Below, one piece after another: positions 57,953-64,000 of a stretch of 64,000 nucleotides of DNA. The first letter of the stretch is position 1. Each line of letters opens with the position of its first letter. Source of the stretch: Lingula anatina (lineage: Eukaryota > Brachiopoda > Lingulata > Lingulida > Lingulidae). Position numbers and translations under genes: made by a program. The stretch covers positions 294,214 to 358,213 of the forward strand of contig NW_019774214.1 in the NCBI RefSeq assembly GCF_001039355.2, in the 5' to 3' direction. The notes beneath the pieces were generated by a model that made no database searches, had not been told where the DNA came from, and saw only the letters and a list, made by a program, of their open reading frames with translations.

Positions 57953-58871
57953 TAGATTATATGTTACCCAGAGTAGACCTTTTCCCAGCAAAAGGGGCGT
58001 TTAACAATATTAGTTATTTTAAACTGATTTTGATCGTTATTTTAATGCTGTTTTTCGTTATTGTGGAATATTATGATTGCAAAAGACGGTTTATCACTGA
58101 CAGTTACTTGTACCTGTCATTTGTTGAGGGGTACGGATAGAGGCTATTCATCTTGGTAGCCCCATTCCCTGATAAAGGTGCACAGATTAGATATTAAAAG
58201 AAAAGAGTAGTGCTAGGTGTTGATTTTAAAGAAATAAATGCTCTATTCTGCTCACTGATGATATTAAGGTTTCAACTTATCTTTCACAAACAAAATTGAT
58301 TTAAAACATATGAGAAATTTACACAAATGTAGTGTAAAAGAAAGTAATAATACAAAAGCCATTATTTCATTTGTACATGTACATACGGTACTTTTATTTC
58401 ATAATTTAAAAATTGTACAAATACAAGTTGTTTTAAATAAAATTATGCATAACAATCGGGGAAAAAATAAGAACATTTACCTTTAAAGTTTAAGAAACTT
58501 AAAAGAAAATGAAAAGGTTAAAGAGCAGAGAGAAACAATGTCCACGATTTTAAATATGCCGTTTAACAACACATGGTGACATTAAAGTAAAATATCGTGG
58601 GTGTATAGGTGCAAGGAACGCAGAGTATCCTCGAACCCGATATGGGGCAATTAAGGGCGTACCTATAAACGAATATACTGGTAACAACATCTCTTGCTCT
58701 GTTCGCCGCAGTTAATATAACATCAAACAAAGAGTCATAGGGGGCTACGCAGCCTTCATGATCTTATTTAAAAATGATCGGCTAACAAAACCCAGTATTT
58801 TAAAACAGTTCATCAATGTTTGGTTAACATGCTCTAGCACAAAGCGCGGATAGAGAACTGACGTTGTGGAT
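57953..58871. other. 3' flank of LamG gene 2
   Basis: 58000-58260 matches 63710-63960 (duplicated flank). The remainder includes the probable 3' UTR of the minus-strand gene, with TTTATT at about 58393. No coding segment supported. Confidence 0.45.
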
Positions 58872-61110
58872 TTAATCGGTTCTGGCCATTTTGATGTTTC
58901 TGTCACCGGAGAAGAGTCTGGAGATCATGGCCTCATTGAGAGCCCAGTCGTAGATCTGGACCTCATCGAGGAAGCCGACCAGGTTGGTGTTGCGGAAACC
59001 GCCATTGGCCTCACAGTCCAAGTCTCTGCCCATGTATAGTGGAGCAAGGGTAGCTGGGATAGAACCTGAGGAAAAGATAATTTGAGCTCATTATACTCTA
59101 ATGAAGTAGGCTTGAATGTAACTTATCATTTGATGATGAATATCGATATATATATGAATAGATAAAGTATGTGCTTAGACGTAATACAAAAGTCAAAAAC
59201 ATTGAAACTCTCTAGCTTTTTATGTTTTTTTTATACCCGAATCAATTTTAATTAAGACAACATTTTATTATACTTTTCTACTCACCAACAGCGATCTCAT
59301 CCACAGACAGATGTCCGTTGACGTACAGTTTCAGTCTGAGACCATCGTAGACCAGGGCCACGTGGTTCCAGCCGTTTCCACCGTAGGAGCCAAGATCAAC
59401 AGTCACCAGGGTGCCGTTGTTGTCGATCAGGACACGGCCGCCAATATGGCCGCGGTCAGAGTACATGGTGATGGTTGGCTCGATGGCGCAGTTGCCGTTG
59501 CTGAGAAGACCCTCACGCTCGTTCTTAGCATGAGCGGCGTTATCGTACCAGAAAGAGATGGTGAGGGCAGAGCCCCATGGGTAGTTGTTGAAACGTGGGA
59601 CCTCGCAGTGGACGGTGCCGTTGAAGTGAGCAGCATATCCGACCTTTCCTGGGGCAAGTTCTACACCAGCGCAGTCAGTCCAGAAGTTGTCGACCTTGGT
59701 GTCGGTATCCTCATCGAATGGCCACAGGGCGATGGCCTGGAGATCTAAAAGGAAAAGTTTCATTTTTGAGACAAAAAATCATTTGTGTTGATAAAAGTTT
59801 CCCACACGGCTATTTATATGATTATTTTATAGTATAGGGTTTTGAAATAGTTTTAAAGAAAGGTATATGTGTCCTGCGTGTTATCATTATTCATTTCTGT
59901 GCTTTTCGGGACACTGTATGTCATTTGAACTTGACATTTTAACAAAGTTGTTAATATTGATATAAATACCACACAGGGATTTTTAAAATACCTGGAACCA
60001 TGCACATGCATCTGTGAACGTTGAACTCCCACTGTCCGCAGCTGACACGCTCGATTCTGGTGTCGTCACCGAGGGTCTGGGATCTGTAGAAGGTGTTGAC
60101 ATCACCCCACACGGCCAAGTAGGTCCATCCGTCAGGGCCGTCACATTTGCCGTCAAACTGGGGAAGGGTGGTGTAACCGATGGTGGTGGTTGGTGGGGGA
60201 GCTTAACAAGATAAAATTATTTTTGATAAATGAGTCTGAATAAAGTGCAATACATGTATCTGCTAGTAATTCATGGCTGTACCGAATACACCATGCGATA
60301 AAAGTTTGTAAGAAAGGAAATTGAAATTATTATTTTTGCGACGCTCTCTCGCCAGCGCTGTTTAGTTTTTAAAAGTATTTTTACATATGAACTGGCTGTT
60401 AAACTTACTTCTTGGTGGGCACTGTGGGTATGGGACCTTGCTGCCTGGGCAGGTGGCAACCTCACAAGGGACACAAGTCACGATGCTGCCGTCGAAGAGG
60501 GTACCTTCGGCACATTCCTTCAAGTGAACCTTAACATTCAGGTTCTCGTCCAAGTCGCACTGGAGGTAAGTTCTGCAGTCTTCTGGGTTCTCGTAGTAAC
60601 CGACGCCATTTCTCTCTTCAATGCACTTCTTGCAGAAGTCATTGAATTTGGGAGCTGAAATAGAACATCTAGAAATGTAATATTGGTTAAATACATAAGG
60701 AAATCAAGTATAACACTTAATTACTTTTTATTATCACATACTATTTAATTTTATCTTATTTAGATAAAATCTAGTTGATATCAGCAAAAAAAAAAATCGA
60801 AGTACTCACCCAAATGATGCTCGTCGTAAACAGCGAAGGCACTGCTGACAAGGGCAAGGAGGACAAGGCGCAACATGGTGAAACTGGAAATGAATAAGTA
60901 ACATTCATTTATATTTGCTTATATTTTTCTTTCACTGCAACGTTGGTCGATTTAAGGCAGATCCAGATCAATTTTTTGTAAAACAACCCTCATCCTTTAT
61001 GTGTATGATGTGAAACAACTTCGTACCGTCCAACCCAAGATGTAAGACACTGGTATAACTCAGTCACTTACCTTGTGGTGTAGGTGATCTCTCTAAGCTG
61101 TGAGCAGGGA
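58872..61110 (-). CDS. Secreted chitin-binding-like plus LamG-domain protein 2
   Basis: Duplicate of the gene at 49612-52115 with identical exon lengths: coding 60810-60876, 60409-60654, 59992-60201, 59286-59744 and 58872-59065, plus a non-coding first exon 61072 to about 61110. The protein is also 391 residues and nearly identical to the first, with substitutions such as NTFYR kept and GDAN to GDVN in the linker-adjacent region. Introns have diverged much more than exons. That points to strong constraint or gene conversion acting on the coding parts. The domain reading is as for copy 1. Confidence 0.86.
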
Positions 61111-61137
61111 AGATACTGGACCTCTGAGACGCGGGTG

Positions 61138-61145
61138 TTTATATA
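61138..61145 (-). promoter_or_regulatory. TATA box of chitin-binding/LamG gene 2
   Basis: TATATAAA on the minus strand, at the same distance from the conserved first exon as in gene 1. The next 100 bp upstream are recognisably similar between the two genes but more diverged. Confidence 0.65.
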
Positions 61146-61831
61146 CCGAAAGAGAAAAAAATGCGCCCTTCATTTTCCTACGTCTGAAAGCACAGAACAG
61201 CCATTCACAACGGTGGTTAGAGGCAGGCGTCTGTTCAGTAGGACTAATCTGGCACTAATCAGTCACGGAGCGTCTCATTAGTAATGTCAGTGACAATAAC
61301 GCGTTCTTAATTTATGGAGATGGACGTTAAGATATCCTCAGATATTATCTAGAAGTGCTGCCGCCCCTGTATATTTTCCAAATCTGTAGAACACGAGAGT
61401 CTGTGACTGTTCAGACAGCTTATTGTTGTCAGAGGTGGTGTCAGTAGTGGCATTATGTGTTATAGCGTGGGACTTAACCGATCTTACAGTAGTCAATTTA
61501 TTTGGAAGTTGGCCCATTAAGTCCACACAGAGAGATATTTTAAAATTGCATATGATTAGGTGTTACAATCCGATGTCTTTCTGTCAACATCACATGAGCA
61601 CCTCTAATATAATGCTTGGTGCAGTATTCATGTTTCCCACGCTATAACACATATGCTACTACTGACACTACCTCTGACAACAATAAGCTGTCTGAACAGT
61701 GTTCTACAGATTTGGAAAATGTACAGGGGCGGCAGCACTTCTAGATAATACCTGCGGATATCTTAACGTCCATCTCCTTAAATTAAGAACGCGTTAATTG
61801 TCATTGACACTGTAAAAATAGAGGCGACACC
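61146..61831. other. 5' flank of LamG gene 2
   Basis: The first 150 bp resemble the upstream region of LamG gene 1. 61330-61800 matches the end of repeat X (GTACAGGGGCGGCAGCACTT on one strand). No gene. Confidence 0.45.
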
Positions 61832-61999
61832 AAGCCCGTAGCCGGCAATTTCAAATGGGGGGTTCGTTTTCCGAAAAAGTGGACTTTTTACCATAAAAAC
61901 TTCATTTACCTAGATCAAATTTTATCCAGAGTGGACCTTTTTCCAGCAAAAAGGGCGGTTCTTTCGAACCCCCCCCCCAACCCCCCTGGCTACGGGCCT
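61832..61999. mobile_element. Palindromic element with CCCGTAGCC ends, intact copy
   Basis: Inverted ends AGCCCGTAGCCGGCAA and GGCTACGGGCCT enclose GAAAAAGTGGACTTTTTACC and GAGTGGACCTTTTTCCAGC. It is the empty-site version of the repeat into which the Tc1 element at 56615 inserted (its halves are at about 56538-56614 and 57953-58000). Confidence 0.6.
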
Positions 62000-62445
62000 A
62001 GACACGATTACATTGTAAAAGTGCTTGAACCGTAGGCTTGGGATATGTAAAGGTTGATAACCCATTCTATAAACTCTAAGAAAATTCGAAGTAAAATATT
62101 GTATTGTTAACATAACGTGCAGCGATATTATGAACCGTGCCTCGTTGTGTCTGCGATGAATTTCCATATCAAATATGGTTGCCGACGTGCACGAAATTTC
62201 TTGCTTTAGCATTCCTATCTAATGTTTTCGTTTATGCACACCTAGATAATAAAACAGACTGTATAAATAGAGACTAGTATGGGCTATACATGTACATCAG
62301 GAAACAGAAGCGCTGACCCCTGAGATTCCATGTTAGTTGCCGACAGGTCCCCACATGGGGGGGGGGGGGGGCTAGACGTAGCAATGTGTTCACAAAGTGA
62401 AGTTCATATTACGACAGGTTTGTAGGGGTATACCATAATATTCCA
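62000..62445. other. Duplicated flank Z and G-rich tract
   Basis: 62000-62300 matches about 55840-56470 with a deletion (GTAAAGGTTGATAACCC, GTGCAGCGATATTATGAACC). The 14-G run follows. No gene. Confidence 0.5.
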
Positions 62446-62447
62446 AA

Positions 62448-62482
<35 letters not shown>

Positions 62483-62541
62483 ATAGTTAAATGTTATGGT
62501 GTGTGTGTGTGTGTGTGTGTGGTGTGTGTGTGTGTGTGGTA
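62446..62541. repeat. AAAT and GT microsatellites
   Basis: About nine AAAT/AATA units (62446-62484) followed by interrupted GT runs (62499-62540). A 14-G run is close by (62358-62371). Confidence 0.9.
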
Positions 62542-62689
62542 TTGTTTTAGCTATATTGATTAAAACATCCGTTCCTGTAACTGAGTTGTAAAACAAATAC
62601 TGGTTGTTTTTTTTAAACATATATTGCCAAATTTGTTTCGTCAACCATTTAAAAAAATACTTAATTTGAAATAAATAACTTACTGGACG

Positions 62690-63420
62690 ATTTATTTTTG
62701 GTTATTTTTTAATTTGGTCAAAGTATTTGATTAAAGCAAACTTTATATACGTTTCTTAAAAAAATGGCCTTTCTTTTTCAAATCATTAAAGAAAATTGTT
62801 AATTTCGAAATAAAAATCCACCATTTTTGTGGGTGTGGAAAGGTGGGGCGAACGAGGAAGAAAATCTCCCTCTTTGGCAATTGTCAATGTTGACATGCCT
62901 GTTACTTTGGTGCTGTGTACCCCACCGCTTCAGTAGCAATAAACGAGTATAACACTTGCTGTAGTGCTTTTATACATTCCCCAACCCCTCTTAGGACAAG
63001 AGATATGGATTGGTAACTTTGCTGGAGCCGTAAATAAATGAGAAGAATTACACGCTTAAGAACTCATGAAATAAATACTTTTAAACAATACATTTCAGAA
63101 CTAGATGGCAAGTGAATTTAAACATGATGAGGGTCATATGTTTGTAGTTAGTATTCATATGTACAGATCACAAAGTGACGGATTGATTGTAAAAAGGGGA
63201 CAATGACAATGCTATTCTATTATTCTGATTCAGTATGATAAAGTGTCATTTCCGTGTACATGTAGTGTCGTAAGTAAGTCAAATATTATTATCATCTTCC
63301 AATTTCAAATTAGTGTAAATCTTTTCTAAAGAAAGTAAAGGAGAAGACATTTAATGTGGTCTCGGAGTTGGGATGAAACGGGCTTTTTGAAAAAGGAGGC
63401 ATACCATCGGACTAGTATAG
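62690..63420. repeat. Intergenic repeat Y, copy 2
   Basis: Second copy of 53880-54535, upstream of chitin-binding/LamG gene 2. With X and the segments at 55830-56400/61990-62300 and 58000-58260/63710-63960, it shows that gene and 5' flank were duplicated as a unit of roughly 9 kb. Confidence 0.7.
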
Positions 63421-63675
63421 TCAAGTGCAACTTTTTCCGAGTACTCGAATGGCACTTGACTGTTTTCGAGTCATTTTCATTCAACAGAGACGTTTACGCG
63501 TGGTTCTGGGAATTCCATACATCGTATTTATTAAGGCAAAACTGGAGGCTGTCACCAAAAAAATAAAGAAAATTACCCAAGTTTCAGGGTGATCCTATGT
63601 CTACTGCGGTTTTATTTCCCAAGATTCTGTCCCTTGAGCTTACAGCACATTATTTCGTTGTCTGTTTTTTTTTTC

Positions 63676-63676
<1 letters not shown>

Positions 63677-63714
<38 letters not shown>
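63677..63714. repeat. GT microsatellite
   Basis: About 18 GT units after a T run in the duplicated 5' flank of the LamG genes. Confidence 0.95.
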
Positions 63715-63715
<1 letters not shown>

Positions 63716-64000
63716 CGTTTAACAATACGTAATTATTATACTTAATTATTTTTAACTGATTTTGGTCGTTATTTTCATGTTTTTCGTTATGGTGGAATAT
63801 CATGATTGCGCCTGTTTTTTCTAAGATATTTGTCGAGTGGCACGGATATTTATCTGGATAGCCGCATTCCCTGATAAAGGTACACAGGTTAGAGATTAAA
63901 AGAAAAATAAATAGATGATGATTTTAAAAAATAACTGCTCTATTCTTCGTACTGATGGTATTAAGGTTTCAACTTATCTTTCAAAACAAAATTTAATTAA

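Noticed and set aside
1-64000. CRISPR array, bacterial operon or phage content
   Set aside because: No regularly spaced direct repeats of that kind. All genes are intron-bearing eukaryotic genes.

Overview
The window looks like nuclear DNA of a metazoan, most likely a mollusc or other lophotrochozoan. It is AT-rich, its genes are split into short exons with GT-AG introns, and it is full of microsatellites, palindromic MITEs and a decayed Tc1/mariner copy. The protein families are invertebrate secreted or surface proteins: a multi-CTLD lectin receptor, pentraxins, carboxylesterase/cholinesterase-like proteins, and chitin-binding plus LamG proteins. The phylum is an inference. Exon coordinates come from reading frame, splice sites and comparison of paralogous copies within the window.

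Layout. (1) 410-20355 (+): the 3' part of a large type I membrane receptor built from serial C-type lectin domains (a to i), ending in a stalk, one transmembrane helix and a short tail. It contains a near-identical direct repeat (about 5939-13177 and 13179-17217) joined at a single N, probably two haplotypes or collapsed copies concatenated. Copy 1 carries a 3.3-kb intronic insertion with a complete antisense pentraxin gene that copy 2 lacks. (2) 21.7-47.8 kb: two GPI-type carboxylesterase genes (21732-26114 and 35554-43132, both +) interleaved with three more pentraxin loci: a pseudogene (27039-28829, -), an intact gene (30712-32501, +) and an inverted copy of it (46112-47829, -). (3) 49.6-61.1 kb: two near-identical minus-strand genes for a 391-residue secreted protein with a cysteine-rich chitin-binding-like module and a LamG/concanavalin-like domain, each with a TATA box and a short non-coding first exon.

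Repeats and RNA. An elongator tRNA-Met(CAT) family is scattered through the window. Each full-length copy has a 17-nt intron after position 37; three copies look intact, one is degenerate and three are fragments. A MITE family with 3-bp target duplications (TAA/TTA/TTT/AAA), PIF/Harbinger-like, has about nine copies. There is also a 671-bp element with 78-bp terminal inverted repeats carrying the 5' end of a RecQ-like helicase, a Tc1/mariner copy nested inside another MITE, and several further foldback elements.

Together the genes form a recognition-protein neighbourhood (lectin receptor, pentraxins, chitin/LamG proteins) plus surface esterases, shaped by local duplication and heavy transposon traffic. 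That they work together in one process is inference from gene content only.
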